Part shown: positions 48,081 to 59,229 of the stretch, piece by piece
How positions within the stretch are numbered: position 1 is the stretch's first letter
How the letters are laid out: every line of letters begins with the position of its first letter
Origin: Blumeriella jaapii
Lineage: Eukaryota; Ascomycota; Leotiomycetes; Helotiales; Drepanopezizaceae
Direction of reading: 5' to 3'
Assembly (NCBI GenBank): GCA_009599575.1
Contig: VWND01000084.1
Coordinates: 248,001 to 312,000, forward strand
Length of the DNA stretch: 64,000 nt
Made by a program: the position numbers and the translations under genes
Notes under the pieces: generated by a model
Databases searched by the model: none
What the model saw: the letters and a program-made list of their open reading frames with translations, nothing else
What the model was told of the DNA's origin: nothing

Positions 48081-48193
48081 GTTTTAATTAATTGGTTTTT
48101 AAATCATATAAAATAAACTAGATTGTATTTATTGGAATTATGTTTTTCTTTGGTCGTAATCAAAAACGACTACGTATATTATTTAAAACAGAA

Positions 48194-48460
48194 TATAAAA
48201 CGGTAATATTTTGTATTAATAAAAGTTAGTAGTTTTAGCTATAATCGAGGCATAAACCCCTCCGAGACCCCCTGCCATTAACTACCTTTAACAGGTATAA
48301 AAGCAAAGCACCCCCTTAGATAATACCGCAGGCACGCAGTTCAATTCATACCTTCACTTATTTTTTTTTTCCTTTCTTCAGTCTTTTCTAGGAATTCCCT
48401 AGACTATCTTACCCACCGACATATGGCCGTATCAGTCTGGTTTTCCTACCTACTTTTATA
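48194..48460 (+). repeat. E4 3' LTR
   Basis: 267 bp, same length as the 5' copy. Its right (outer) half keeps C and G (AGGAATTCCCTAGAC and GTATCAGTCTGG, where the 5' copy has AGGATTTCCTAAAT and GTATTAATCTGG). Its left (inner) half is AT-converted. Confidence 0.85.
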
Positions 48461-51400
48461 TTAATTTCAAAAAAATATTATATTATAAGCATATTCAAAT
48501 CTGCTAACGTTTCCGAAATTATAATAAAAAACGATATCCGGATATACAACTTTTATTTTAACGAAACTAAAACATAACGAATTATATTAGAAAAATGAAA
48601 ACTAATATAAATTTATCGTAGCCTATTAAATATATCCGAAAACGAATATATAAAAATCTTTCTGATCGACAATTAGCAAAAATATAAAAATAGCCGCACG
48701 AAAATACTTTTTAAGCATTCGATACAAAACAGCCGTTAACCGCGTTTTTAATAATTTTTAATCTAAAAGTTTTATAAAATACTACGACGAACCTTTACTT
48801 TTCGCCCAAGCCGTATTTATAATAAAAAAAAACCTAAATAACTTATCGAAAAACAGACCCGTTATTAATCTCCGCTTATTTAATAAAACTATAATTTCCG
48901 ATTTATACGAAATGCTTTAATAATCGGAAATTATCGACGCTTTACGCGGTAAAAAAAAAAATCATCGTAATAAACGAAAAAGCAATATATTATTAATTTT
49001 TCGTTTAGCATAAACATCGCGACCGCTTTACGATCGTTTTTTACAAAAGCCAGAAACGCTCGAACGTCGTATTTATAAATTTTAAAAATTTAATATAATA
49101 CGTTTAACGTTATATAAATAAAATCTTACGAAAATACAAGCATTTTTGCCGATATTTTATCGATAATATCGTCGTTTTTTCCGATTTAACAAAAAAAAAA
49201 CACGCTAAATATTTAAATATTATTTTAGCAGTTTTCGACAAAATAAAACTTTGCTTTTTCGAAATTAAATTTTTCATCGGCTACGAATTCGTAAAACTGC
49301 TAAAATATTAAATTAACGCATTCGGAATATTTATAATAAAATCCCGAATAATATTTTTTCGCAAACTAACTTTTTCAAACAATTTAAAATCATTCGAAAT
49401 TTATATCGGCATAATAAATTAGCTTCGATTATATTTATTTAATTACGTTTAAATAATCGAACTTTTATAACGCCGCAAAACATTATTATTCGAAATCGGA
49501 CGCAAAACAATCATCCGACGGAATAATAAAAAAGCAAAAGCGTAAAAAATATATTACGAAAACCATTTGAGATTTAACTGCCGAAAAAATAGCTTTTTTT
49601 AACTTTTTGCAAAAGCTATTTTATTTTAAACGATTTTTAATTTATTAAAACCTTTTACGACAAACGATCGTAAACCTAAACGCTTCCGGCAAAAGTTTTG
49701 CCGTTATAATATTTTATATAAAAAACGACGCTAAACTTCCCGATATATTTTTTTTTTTACAGCGATTAAAATCGAATCTATTTTTTTTATAAGCAAATTA
49801 TTAAGCTTTTATAAAAAAAATAATTAAATTACAAAATTCGAAATAGCCTGTTTCGTTTGAATTTGCAAAAAAAACTTCGCTTTATAATACAATTCAGCCA
49901 ATATAAAATTATTATTTTCATCGATTATTTCGCAACCAAAAGCATTTACGACCGAATATATTTTAATACTGCCGATATTACCAAAACTAATATACGTTTT
50001 GTTAATATATTATAATATTTTTTTTAATTCAATTTCGATATCCGCTATTACTTTGGCCGTTTTAAATATCGTTTTTAACGCTTTGTTAAAACTCGACGTA
50101 ACAAACGACGACGACGTTTCGAAAAATAATAAATTAAACCATTTATTTTATAATTAATTATTCACCGGCAATTACGCTTTAATTATCAGCAAAATACTCG
50201 CTAGTATAAATTTGAAAAAAAAAACGAATCTAAAAGAAATTATAAAATAACAAAAAGTTCGCAAAAGCTTTTATATTACTAAAACTAACCAAAAACATAT
50301 TATTTTTAAATTAAATAAAAAAAAAAAACAGCTATTTATTTCAAATCCGATATTTATAATTATTTTACGTTACCGAAAACAATTACCGTTTATACATTTT
50401 TATATTAGTTTATACCGAAATCTTAATTTAAGCTTACGACGAGAAATTCCATTTTAGTTTCGAACGCATAGCCAAAAAATTCGAAAAATATTATATATTA
50501 AAACTAACAAAACGACTAACCGATTATATTAATTATTATTCCGTATGCCTGAAAAACGCAATACTACGTTTACGACCGCTAAAAAAACTATAATTTATAC
50601 GCATTAATCTTAAACTTTTTTATATTATCGCTATAAATTTTATCGTCGCTCTTTCCGCTATTCTAGTCGTAAACTTATAAAAATTACTTAAATTCAACGA
50701 ATTCAATTGCTTTATAATTTAATTATGCAAATTCTCCGACAAAACCTTTTTTATTCCAGACTATAATATTTACCGAGCCGAATACTAAGCAATTATTTGT
50801 ATTATACTCTGGTTTTTAATCGGCTGGAAAATTTCGAAAAATATTATTTCCGACCGAAACTCGAAGTTTATATTTAAATTTTAAACTATTATTTTCGGAA
50901 ATTTGCAAACCAAATTACTAATATCTTTCGTATAATATTTTTAAACGAATAACGCTTTCGAACGAAAAAACCAAACCGTCGAAATCGGATTCCGCTATTA
51001 TAATTTCGCATTTTCAAATTAATTATAATTTAATATAATCTTGCTTTTTTAAGCCGCGTTAAATAACGCTTATTTCGCATTACGAAATTTATTATTAAAC
51101 GAAATTATTTTCGGTTTTAAAATTTTAACAAACGTAATCTTTTTGCTTCGAAAAAATAACGAAAATATTTTTCCGCAAATCATTCGTAACTTTCGCTAAC
51201 GCGACGCCGAAATTTTATTGGAATTTGCACGTAACAACGCTAAAATACGATACGACGCAAAACACACGCTTATTATTATAAACGTCGATAATTACGTATA
51301 TTTACGATTTTACAAAAAATACAAATTATCAGACGATTCGAATTATAAATTAACGGAATAACGCATAAAATCTTTTAAAATTATCCGTCGCTAAAAAACG

Positions 51401-51720
51401 CTTTGCTTACGAATTAAATCTACTTTTATATTAAAAAATATACCCAACGATTTTTATTACTTATTTAATATTCGCGCTAAAAAAGCAAAAACTTTTACAA
51501 CCGTTATATCGTTGAAAAACGCGAATCCGTAAACGGAATAAAAAGCGATACGGATAAATAAAAAAGCTGAAAATTAAAAAAAATCGTAAATAAACGAACC
51601 GTAAAAAAAAAGCCGGAAAAACGTGGTCGAATACTTGGTTAAATTCAAAGAGATAAAACAATTACGAAAACTAATAATATCCGAACGAACTTTTTTATTT
51701 AATATATAAAATATAATTAT
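48461..51720 (+). pseudogene. E1 pol remnant: RT, RNase H, integrase, chromodomain-like tail
   Basis: Resumes E1 after E4. RT: RPIINLRLFNK, then CRYFIDNIVVFSDL at about 49147-49185 (the Asp pair of IDD became IDN, G to A), IKLCFFEIKFFIGYEFVKLL, and FSNNLKSFEIYIGII. Integrase: IISDRNSKFIFKF near 50.85 kb, NNAFERKNQTVEIGFRYY and AALNNAYFALRN, matching ISDRDxKFLS, GxSERTNQTVExALR and LNN in a common fungal gypsy family. The chromodomain-like tail VVEYLVKFKE...LIISERTFLFN is at about 51,625-51,710. All frames are broken. Confidence 0.8.
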
Positions 51721-52728
51721 TAAATACGAAGCAAAAATAACAAAACTATTTCAAAAACGAAATCGCTTTCGAAAGCAAAAATAATAATTATAAAGTTTTT
51801 GCGCATATTTCTGGCCGATTTTTTCATTTTCAGCCTTATTTATTATCGCTAAGCAACTATACGCACGAAACGAACGCAACGCTTATATAAAAACCTTTAT
51901 ATCTTTTTTTTTTTTTTTTTATTTTTTTTACAATTCCATATTATTATTATATTATTAAGATATTTTTTCTTATTTTTATTTTAAAATAGCTTATTTTCAA
52001 AACCCACACTTTCCAACCATTTATCCCAAAACCTTATATTAAAGTAATAATATATTATATTATTTAAATCAAACGCTTTCCGACGTATCCGAAACAAATT
52101 ATTACAAAACAAAACATTTATAAATAACGACTTTCTAAAATTCATTTATTAAACCGGCATCAATTTAAAATCGTACGATAGCATCGCATTTCATTTCGCA
52201 CGCTTTAACGACGCCCGTTACGTATTAAATAAATTTATAATAAATTTATTTATTATTAACTCGGAAATATATAAAATTTTAGCAGAAACCGCGTTTTTTA
52301 CGCTAATACGCAAGCATTTTTCAATTAAGTTTTTTTATTCAAACACTTTTTATTACCGATACTTTAAGCACCGGATTCATAAGCATTATTATCCTTTTAT
52401 ATTATATTTTAAAACACGTTTTATTTATCGAAAGTTTTTTTAGTTTTATTAACAAACGAAAAATATCGAAACTTAAAAAGTTTTTTTACGCAATAAAAAA
52501 GCTGCAAACCCAGCCAAGCGCAAGTTCTATAATAACGAGGCCGAAATATTTAAAAAAAAGCATGTTCCGACCAGATTCCCGGACAATTAGGCAAAAAAAA
52601 AGCGACAATTAAATAAACCTAAAGGATTTTTTATTATCCAAAAAACCAACCGGATAGCTCGAAATTTCAAAAAAAAAATTTATTAAAAATCCAACTAAAA
52701 GCAATTAAAAGTCTTGAAAAACGGAATA
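51721..52728. other. E1 3' non-coding region
   Basis: About 1 kb between the chromodomain tail and the 3' LTR, strongly AT-rich. A purine-rich GAAAAACGGAATA directly abuts the LTR and may be the altered polypurine tract. No gene. Confidence 0.55.
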
Positions 52729-52930
52729 TATTATATAATTACGGATATATATAAAACATTTTAAAAATATACAAAAATAATTATAATAACGATATAACTA
52801 CAAGTTATTACCGTTATTATTCATAATTAAAAGGCTCGCACCTTTTATAGTATTAAAACATTCATATTATATAAACAGCTTTTACGGCATAAACAATAAA
52901 TCATTTTTGACTTCACCTTTTTCTGTTACA
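52729..52930 (+). repeat. E1 3' LTR
   Basis: 202 bp, starting TATTATATAATTACGGA (from TGTTACACAATTACGGG) and ending CTGTTACA, then ACTCC. Its right (outer) half is unmutated, its left (inner) half AT-converted. Confidence 0.88.
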
Positions 52931-52935
52931 ACTCC
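52931..52935 (+). repeat. Target-site duplication ACTCC, right copy (E1)
   Basis: Directly follows the CA end of the right E1 LTR and equals 20240-20244. Ordinary base composition resumes at once. Confidence 0.85.
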
Positions 52936-53989
52936 CAACGAGCAGACCCTTTGCTACCGATCTTTATGAACGCAGTTCTCATACCTACTTACTGCACAGT
53001 ACTGGCTTTCCCGAGTCCGAACGGGATTGTAGCTAAATACCTGTGGTTGCAACCTATGCCCACATACGTCCACTTACGTCTTGATTCCTGAGGTTCGAAC
53101 ATTCTCGCTTACCCTTTATTTACCACTTGCCACCCCTTCCATCCCCCCCCCCCAACCAACCCCCCAACCAACCCCCCACCTCCCAATTTCATCCCCTCGC
53201 AGTCAGGAGTTCGGAGTCAGGCCAGATGACTCGGGTCGGAGACACCTCCGCCCGAGGACCGCAGATCATTCGGGGATCTCCGGGGGTCCCATGATGCCTA
53301 GGGCCCCATTTACTGACTGCATGTATCAGAATCTGTAAGTATTATACTGTGCTGTGCTGTGCTGTACTGTAGACCAGACAACAAGTAAGAACGCCGAAGG
53401 CATAAATCAGATCAACCTACCGATTCGTCTGAAGAGAATTTGTTCCCTGCCATGTGAACCTTACACTCGCCCCTCGGGTTCCAACGATTGCTTACCATTT
53501 TTGTTATTCCATGCAGCGTTTCAATTGTTCGGATGTTCGGATGCGAATCAGCGTCCGTCTTTCTCCCTGCTTCACGAATTGGCGCTTTACTGTAAGAACC
53601 AACGCCCCTTCCCCCCCCCCCCGCCCACACAACTTTATCTTTGTGTTACAGTACAAGATCACGACATAGTGTAGCTGACAACACCGACTCGCTAGCGAAG
53701 GAAGTAAGCAAGCCATGCCCAAGCAAAAATAAAAGACTATGTATTTCATTTGAAGCTATTGGTAACACGCAAGAGGGTATCAATATTAGGATATTATGCA
53801 AAGCACCGACGACGCCTTTCCATCGTTCTTCTTCTCCGTGCTCCCTCATCCAAACTACACACCCAACCAGTAACTGATTCCTCCTTCGCCATGCCTCTCA
53901 GACTCCATAAGCCTTACCACATCCATCCCAATCTCCCTTTCCGATCCATCTCTAATACCAACCCAATGTCCCATTCACGCTCTGCCGTT
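52936..53989. other. Right flank of the RIP block
   Basis: No gene supported. Contains C-rich low-complexity runs (about 53138-53185 and 53608-53625) and a GCTGT/GTACTGT run at 53344-53370. The unknown-function gene ends at 53990, 1.06 kb from the element, so its 3' UTR lies here. Confidence 0.55.
53344..53370. repeat. TACTGT/GCTGT tandem run
   Basis: Tandem TGTGC/TGTAC units (ACTGTGCTGTGCTGTGCTGT then ACTGT), a variant of the GTACTGTAC family seen elsewhere in intergenic DNA here. Confidence 0.6.
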
Positions 53990-56900
53990 TCAACCAACCC
54001 TCAGCACAACCCTCCACCCCAGCGCCCCCGCCTCTCGGACTGCACAGGCAAGACATCCGCGTCCCCTCCGACTAATGACAGCATCCCATCCCCGCTCCGA
54101 GCATACCGCTCTCGCCAACATCTCCAAGTCGCTGCCATCTTTCGCCCGCTTCTCCCTCTCTATCCCCTTCATACCACTATGCGGGCTCGCGTTCATGGAT
54201 CCCACAATCGGCAACGAGTCTGTCGAAACGGCGGTACAGTCGATGATCAATACCCTAGGATACTCATGCTGCGTGGTGGATGCGGGGGTTCTGGGCGATT
54301 TGGGGCCTGCGCCGATTAAATTATCGAGTGATCTTGCCTGTGGAATAGCATCAAGGAGGGAAGACAGGGATCGTTTCGTAAATGCGAAATTTTTGTGGAG
54401 TGGATGAGCTGCATCTTGATCAGTAAATAGTAATCTTGAAAGGTGGAAGAATTCATGGTTTGGTTTTCAGCTTACCATCGCAGAAACCTCCCTCGCCCAA
54501 CTCTTTACGAAGCTTCCCAGTACCATCAGACAGAAGGAGAGACGGTCCCAGGATCTCCACGTGTGAAGACGGTATACAAGGATGAGCAGTGACGAAATAC
54601 ACTTCATGATTGAGCGCAACATTCACCTCTCTCGAAGGCTTTCCATCGGTCTCAATTGTAAATCGCATCATCGCCGAGTAGGTCTTCATCACTGGTGCAA
54701 AGCTCAGCTGCGAGAAAGGAGACGTGGGCTTCTCGTCCGTAGTCGGCGGGACGGTTGACTCGAAGTTGAATAAATCAAGCGACTCGAGACGTACAGACAT
54801 TGCCGAGTTCATGGATCCGTCCGATGGGAGGACAAAGTCGCCAGGAAGCACAGAGGATATTTCTGCGCCCCCAATGATGTGGCCATCCTTTTCTACTTCA
54901 TTTTTCCGCCAGAGTCTTGGTTTGTGATTTTCGTATTTTGGCAAAGCAGCTGGTAACACATTAGCGTTTTCTCAATGACGGAGTCCCAGCTCCGGGGTGG
55001 CACACACCACTCATGTCAGGTTCAACGTCAATATCAACCCAGCCTTCCTTGGCTCCCCGGGGCAAAACCTGGGAATAAACCCATCCCATGCATTCGCTAG
55101 CGCCTTCCCCCGCGGCCAGCACCCGCCCCACGACACACGCTGAGCTCCAGTAACTTTTACCATGATAAATGAAGCCCCCGTAGAGATTCGCCTGTTCGCC
55201 GAGTCGGGAGACCGCTTTCGGATCATTCTCTAACAATGTGGAAATGAGAAAGTGGCTCAGTCCTTCACCTGGTAACACTAGTCCAGTAAGATATGAATTC
55301 GACAGCCATCCGGATCCTTGAATCATGGTCGAGACGTGCTTGTGAAGAGACCTTCCCCGATTCATTGGTGGCCGTTTCGTTGCGCAATAGGTAGATTGGC
55401 GCAAAGAGACAGTCAGAGGCGGTCCCATTGGAGTGCTCGGGACACTATCGGAGATAGTGATTTCATGTGTGGCAGCTTTCCCTTCCAGGATTTCCAGGTC
55501 GGGCCAATGAAGATTTCGCGCAAAATGGAGCAGTCCACTGAGCTGCCGACTCTCATGTCTTCCGCGAAAGCGAGCATTCTGGAGTGTATCAGCCATCTCT
55601 GCCTCGGGACTCGGGGCTGCCGTGAACGTCGACAGCCATCCGCCTGACTTCTTATCAACGGCGGCTACCACCGACCTCTCGATATCGATGTTCTCCATCC
55701 AAGCTCGGGCCAGCATGAGCGACCATTTAATGCTCGATGTCGTTAGGGTCTCGAATCTGTGGATCTCTGAAGGGGTTGTTGCCTGCTCTCCACGATCAAG
55801 CTGCATAGAGATCTCGTCCAAACGAAGCAACAATTCACAAGATAGCAGGATTTGGACCAGCAGCCAATACCGCTCGGTTCCCGGATCCCGAGCTGTCTCG
55901 TTGTTGACGGAAACCCCATCCTCCTGGTTCAAGTCGAGGGTCACACCCCAGAGTATCTGGCCGAGTCTGATGCGCCATTCCACCAGACTAAAATCCACCC
56001 AGACCGTCGGCTCAGCCAGAACATCGATGAGAGCCTCGATCTGAATGGGTAGACTGTACGGATCCTTGTTGTCGGTAATCCTTGACGGCGGAAACAGGAT
56101 GGCCGTGAAGAGCTCCGAATACAGCTCGTGGCTCTTCCTGTGCTTCTTCGGATCTTGATGATACGCCTTGCTCGCATCCTGCAGTCGGTCGAGAAGGACA
56201 GTCTCGCTGATTGGTCTGAGGCCGGTCTTGCCACAAAGATATTGTCGCCTATGCTGAGCAACGGTCTCCGGGCTCACATCCAATCCTTCAACCGGTAAAT
56301 CCAGAGCATCCGCAACCCCCATCTCCAGCGCCGCCTGAAATCCCATAGTCCCCTTCTCGATTCCATGCATACTCAGCATGTTCGGTCGTTCTCGACATCG
56401 CAGCTGGAAGTGGGCGCGTTGCGGTACACGGTCCTCTTCGGTGGCAAATGGGTCTCGGCTGCTTTGCACCGTCACATGCGGCCACGCGGTGATGCATCCC
56501 CACGCTTCGTCGTGGATTTTCCAGTGATCAGTCAGGTCCCGGATGTGTACCTCCTGGTCCCATGGGAAGCACACGGAAGGATGGGGAGCGCCCGTGTTAT
56601 GGCCCTCGGCCCGCGCGAAGAACTGCGGTGCTCCCGAAAAGATCTTGTGCAGCCCGTCCACTGCGACGGGTGTAATGATGCGGTCCATCTTCAAAACCGC
56701 CGTCCTCAGCGAGGGCGTGTCTTTCGGATCGCTCATCGGCGGCGGAGGGGGTGGCGGTAGGGGCTTATCCAAGGAAGAAACTTGTATTTGTAACGGGAGC
56801 GGGGAGGCCTTGCGTACCAAGTTAGCCCGTGTGGCCTGAGAAGGGCATTTGTTCGTGTGGGGGGGTACATACCGCGAGATGCCTGCTTCCCCGACGCAGA

Positions 56901-57070
56901 GCTTCTCTTGATGGTTTGGTGACGATGCTGGCGCCTGAGAGACTGAGGACACTGCGGAAGAAGTCGCGCCTGGAGTGCCAAAGGTGATGCGCGTTTTCCA
57001 TACGGCCGTCACGACCGTTGTCGAGGTGGGAAGGCGCTCGAGAGCGCTTGAGGAAGGAGAGGGAGGGCAT
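53990..57070 (-). CDS. Four-exon conserved fungal protein of unknown function, about 963 aa
   Basis: Exons on the minus strand: 57070-56873, 56808-55008, 54949-54476 and 54408-53990 (2,892 nt). Introns of 64, 58 and 67 nt have GTATGT, GTGTGT and GTAAGC donors, GCTAAC, GCTAAT and CTGAT branches, and AG acceptors. All three joins keep the frame, which supports the model. The large internal frame has no ATG at its apparent start (57012 is GTG), so the spliced ATG at 57070 (MPSLSFLKRS) is preferred. Features: a Pro run at residues about 82-89, a central helical part with PWDQEVHIRDL and WVDFSLVEWRIRLGQILWGV, and a C-terminal VLIIDCTAVS...LEMLARAVCSERGWDAVISRRGRGCLACAVREA block. That block resembles a conserved ending I associate with uncharacterised fungal proteins; I cannot name a domain. 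No signal peptide or membrane span is evident. Confidence 0.75.
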
Positions 57071-57232
57071 GATGAAGAGGAGAGACACAGGACACAGGTG
57101 GAGGAGGAGGCAGAGTCGGGAAGGATAGGGAAAGCGAGGGCAAACGAGGGTATCAGATGATCAGATGGATACGAGGTACCGATTCCGCAACTTCACAACC
57201 AAAGACAGAACGAAAAGACATGGACAAGAGAG

Positions 57233-57433
57233 GCAGAGAGAGAGATAGAGAGAGAGAGTGAGAGTGAGAGTGAGAAAACGAGAGAGAGAGAAACTATGAG
57301 AGAATGTGTGTGAGAGAGTGTGTGAGAGAGAGCGAAGACAGCCAAGTCAGGCAAGCCTGACAGACCAACCAAACCCCATTTAAACGCCCCAAAAAACACA
57401 AGAGAGAGAGACGGTGAGAGTGTTAGAGAGAGG
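57233..57433. repeat. GA-rich low-complexity tract upstream of the four-exon gene
   Basis: About 200 bases dominated by GAGA, GTGAGA and TGTGAGAGA, lying 160-360 bases upstream of the ATG at 57070. On the gene's own strand it reads as CT-rich, like pyrimidine-rich fungal promoter tracts. Confidence 0.65.
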
Positions 57434-58082
57434 AAGCGAGAAAAGTAAGAGAGAAAGGCAAAGTACTGTAGCTCGATGATGGAAAGCAAGCCAGGACCAG
57501 GTCACTGGGTAGCAGCATATCATTGCCGTGTGCCAGGAAGTTAAATTGGCCGGCAGGCAGGCAGGCAGGGGACATGGATGTCAAGGTGAGTTTGTTGTGG
57601 TGTTGCAGACTTGTGTTGTGAGTGTGTAGAGTTGCAGAGTTGCAGGAGAAAAAAGAACTTGGAGTCAATGGAGTGGATCAAGTAATCACGTGACCCGGGT
57701 GTGGGTGGAAAGAAGCGACATTATTGGTCGCTGGCGACACTCGCCGGGTCATGTGTTCCAGCGGGAGCCGCTTTTCTTCTTGTCTTATCGTCGGCCGATC
57801 ACTTGACCTGCTAATCAGGCAGCGGACGGAACATCACACATCACGACATAGTTTCTTGTTTGGTCGATCCTTCAGCTCGGCTTCAGCCTCACCTTACATG
57901 CGTTGCTATACATCTCCATCCCCTCTACGCGATCAACACTGCACAGCTTTCTTTTCCCGAAACCCATCTCAACGAATTGCTTCTAGGGTGATGTGGTCAC
58001 ATTTCCCGGAGCGCGTGTCTCTCTTGCTATCTAAGGTACTGTACGCTGCTGTACTGCACTGTCAATCTTCTTCCATTTATGA

Positions 58083-58100
58083 TGTACAGTACAGAGTACT
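58083..58100. repeat. GTACAGTAC motif cluster
   Basis: TGTACAGTACAGAGTACT, close to GTACTGTAC at 58036-58044. Same family as the sites in the left arm. Confidence 0.65.
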
Positions 58101-58139
58101 TACTTACTTCATGCAGACGCCAAACCAAGACTCCGCCAT

Positions 58140-58448
58140 TTAGTACGGAATCACGCCAAAGAAAACCCGAAGAACAAGAAAAGGAACCTTCCGTGACCCT
58201 GGCCCGCGGCTGCTTGGACGCCGCCTCGGGACATCCTTGGCCCCCCTCCCGGGAAAGTCTCGACCCCGGGTCGCAGTGCTGTGGCTTTGAGGCCTGAATT
58301 CCTTCGAGATTATCGTATGCGAAGGAACAGAGTACTCCGCTTGGGATGCTGGCTGGCGGGACGACGCCTGTTGGCCCGACTGTGACATCGTCTGGGTGAC
58401 AGGTGGTGCTGGTTGGTAGGTCGAGGACCCGAGGTAGAATGAGTACAT
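58140..58448 (-). CDS. Doubtful Ser/Gln/Arg-rich ORF, 102 aa
   Basis: A true ATG frame (MYSFYLGSSTYQPAPPVTQT...) of low-complexity Ser/Gln/Pro composition, becoming Arg/Gly/Pro-rich. It could be a small disordered protein, a 5' exon, or chance in GC-richer DNA. No family resemblance. Confidence 0.2.
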   Translation of the reverse strand: MYSFYLGSSTYQPAPPVTQTMSQSGQQASSRQPASQAEYSVPSHTIISKEFRPQSHSTATRGRDFPGRGAKDVPRRRPSSRGPGSRKVPFLVLRVFFGVIPY

Positions 58449-59229
58449 ACCTCTCCGGACCAGGTGAACTATATGCTCCCGTCAAGACAAACTGAAAGCT
58501 CGATCATCCATGGTGCAAATCCTAATCGAAGTTATCGAAGTAATCTTCGATCAGAGGGCGTGGGGGCAAAGTACTTGGCGCGAATCCAACCAGAAATCAT
58601 ACAAAGTATGTATGTAATATTCAGTCGGCGATGAAGTGGGGCCATATTACTGTACATACTTGACGCAAACCCAATCAGAAATGATATAATGTTCAGTCAG
58701 GGAGGGAAAAGGGGGAATAGTCCTTCTTCAACGCATCATTCAAAAGAGTCATTGACTCGGCCATGTGGTTGCTTCAGTTCTCAGAATGCTCGAATCACTT
58801 ACTGAGTACGGAGTAGAAGCCAACAGGACAGCAATCATACAACCCTTTCACGTAGAAAAGCAGCCACGATTTGCCGTAGGATTTATTTCGCATGGTATCA
58901 CACGATAGGTGTCGGGGGCGTCAGCAAGGACATTGGGTCTTGCGAAAGGTAGCCTTTGATATGGCTAGGCACAATGAAGAAGACGCAATGCTTATCGTTC
59001 GGGAACCACGACAGAGCCGCCGGCGCCTCCAGTCGAGTCCGATCCCGAACTCGTGTATCGCACCGGATGAGGGCGGTTGGAAGGGATTCTTTGAGCTTTG
59101 GCCCTCTTACCACCAGGTGATACTATGTACTGTGCTGTAGCTCGCGAGCAAACTTCTGCAGCAACAGCTGGAACCCTAACTGCAATCCGGAACCCTGCCC
59201 TCGTACAGTACCGTAAATCCGATGTATCA

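Larger units (their letters stand above)
37168..48460 (+). mobile_element. Nested large Ty3/gypsy element E4, plus strand, 11.3 kb
   Basis: LTRs of 267 bp at 37168-37434 and 48194-48460. The flanks TCAA (37164-37167) and TTAA (48461-48464) fit a 4-bp duplication with one RIP change. ATCAA/ATTAA fits a 5-bp one if the LTR end is shifted by one base. Order on the plus strand: gag (38.1-39.5 kb) with zinc-knuckle-like end, protease (DSG mutated, 40343-40351), RT (YVND, 41750-41761), RNase H, integrase (43.1-44.2 kb). About 3 kb of further degenerate coding-like sequence then precedes the 3' LTR. It is 4-5 kb longer than E2 and E3. Inactive. Confidence 0.83.
20245..52930 (+). mobile_element. Outer Ty3/gypsy LTR retrotransposon E1 with three nested LTR elements (whole AT-rich block)
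   Basis: Identical-length 202-bp LTRs (20245-20446 and 52729-52930) with TG...CA ends and ACTCC target duplications bracket the entire RIP block. E1's own DNA is 20447-20655, 28020-29238, 35709-37167 and 48461-52728. The gaps are E2, E3 and E4. Subtracting the three insertions leaves about 7.6 kb, a normal gypsy size. The gag/protease-side remnants lie in the middle pieces, and RT-RNase H-integrase-chromodomain in 48,700-51,720, all plus strand. Everything is riddled with TAA/TAG and G-to-A/C-to-T changes, so E1 is dead. Confidence 0.85.

Noticed and set aside
20447..52728. Many 60-170 codon open frames in the AT-rich block (for example 38951-39463 minus, 44420-44716 plus, 46834-47019 minus)
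   Set aside because: They are antisense or compositional frames in low-complexity DNA, or pieces of retroelement proteins cut by RIP stops. Only those matching gag or pol patterns were kept.
20245..52930. A Starship-type giant element or other large cargo-carrying transposon
   Set aside because: No tyrosine-recombinase captain or cargo genes are readable; the block resolves completely into LTR elements.
20245..52930. A centromere core
   Set aside because: AT-rich RIP DNA can be centromeric, but the clean single target-site duplication in gene-bearing DNA argues for a local insertion. CENP-A data would be needed.
54961..57012. A single 683-codon start at 57012 for the four-exon gene
   Set aside because: The codon at 57012 is GTG, not ATG, and an in-frame spliced ATG exon (57070-56873) with good splice sites explains the frame better.
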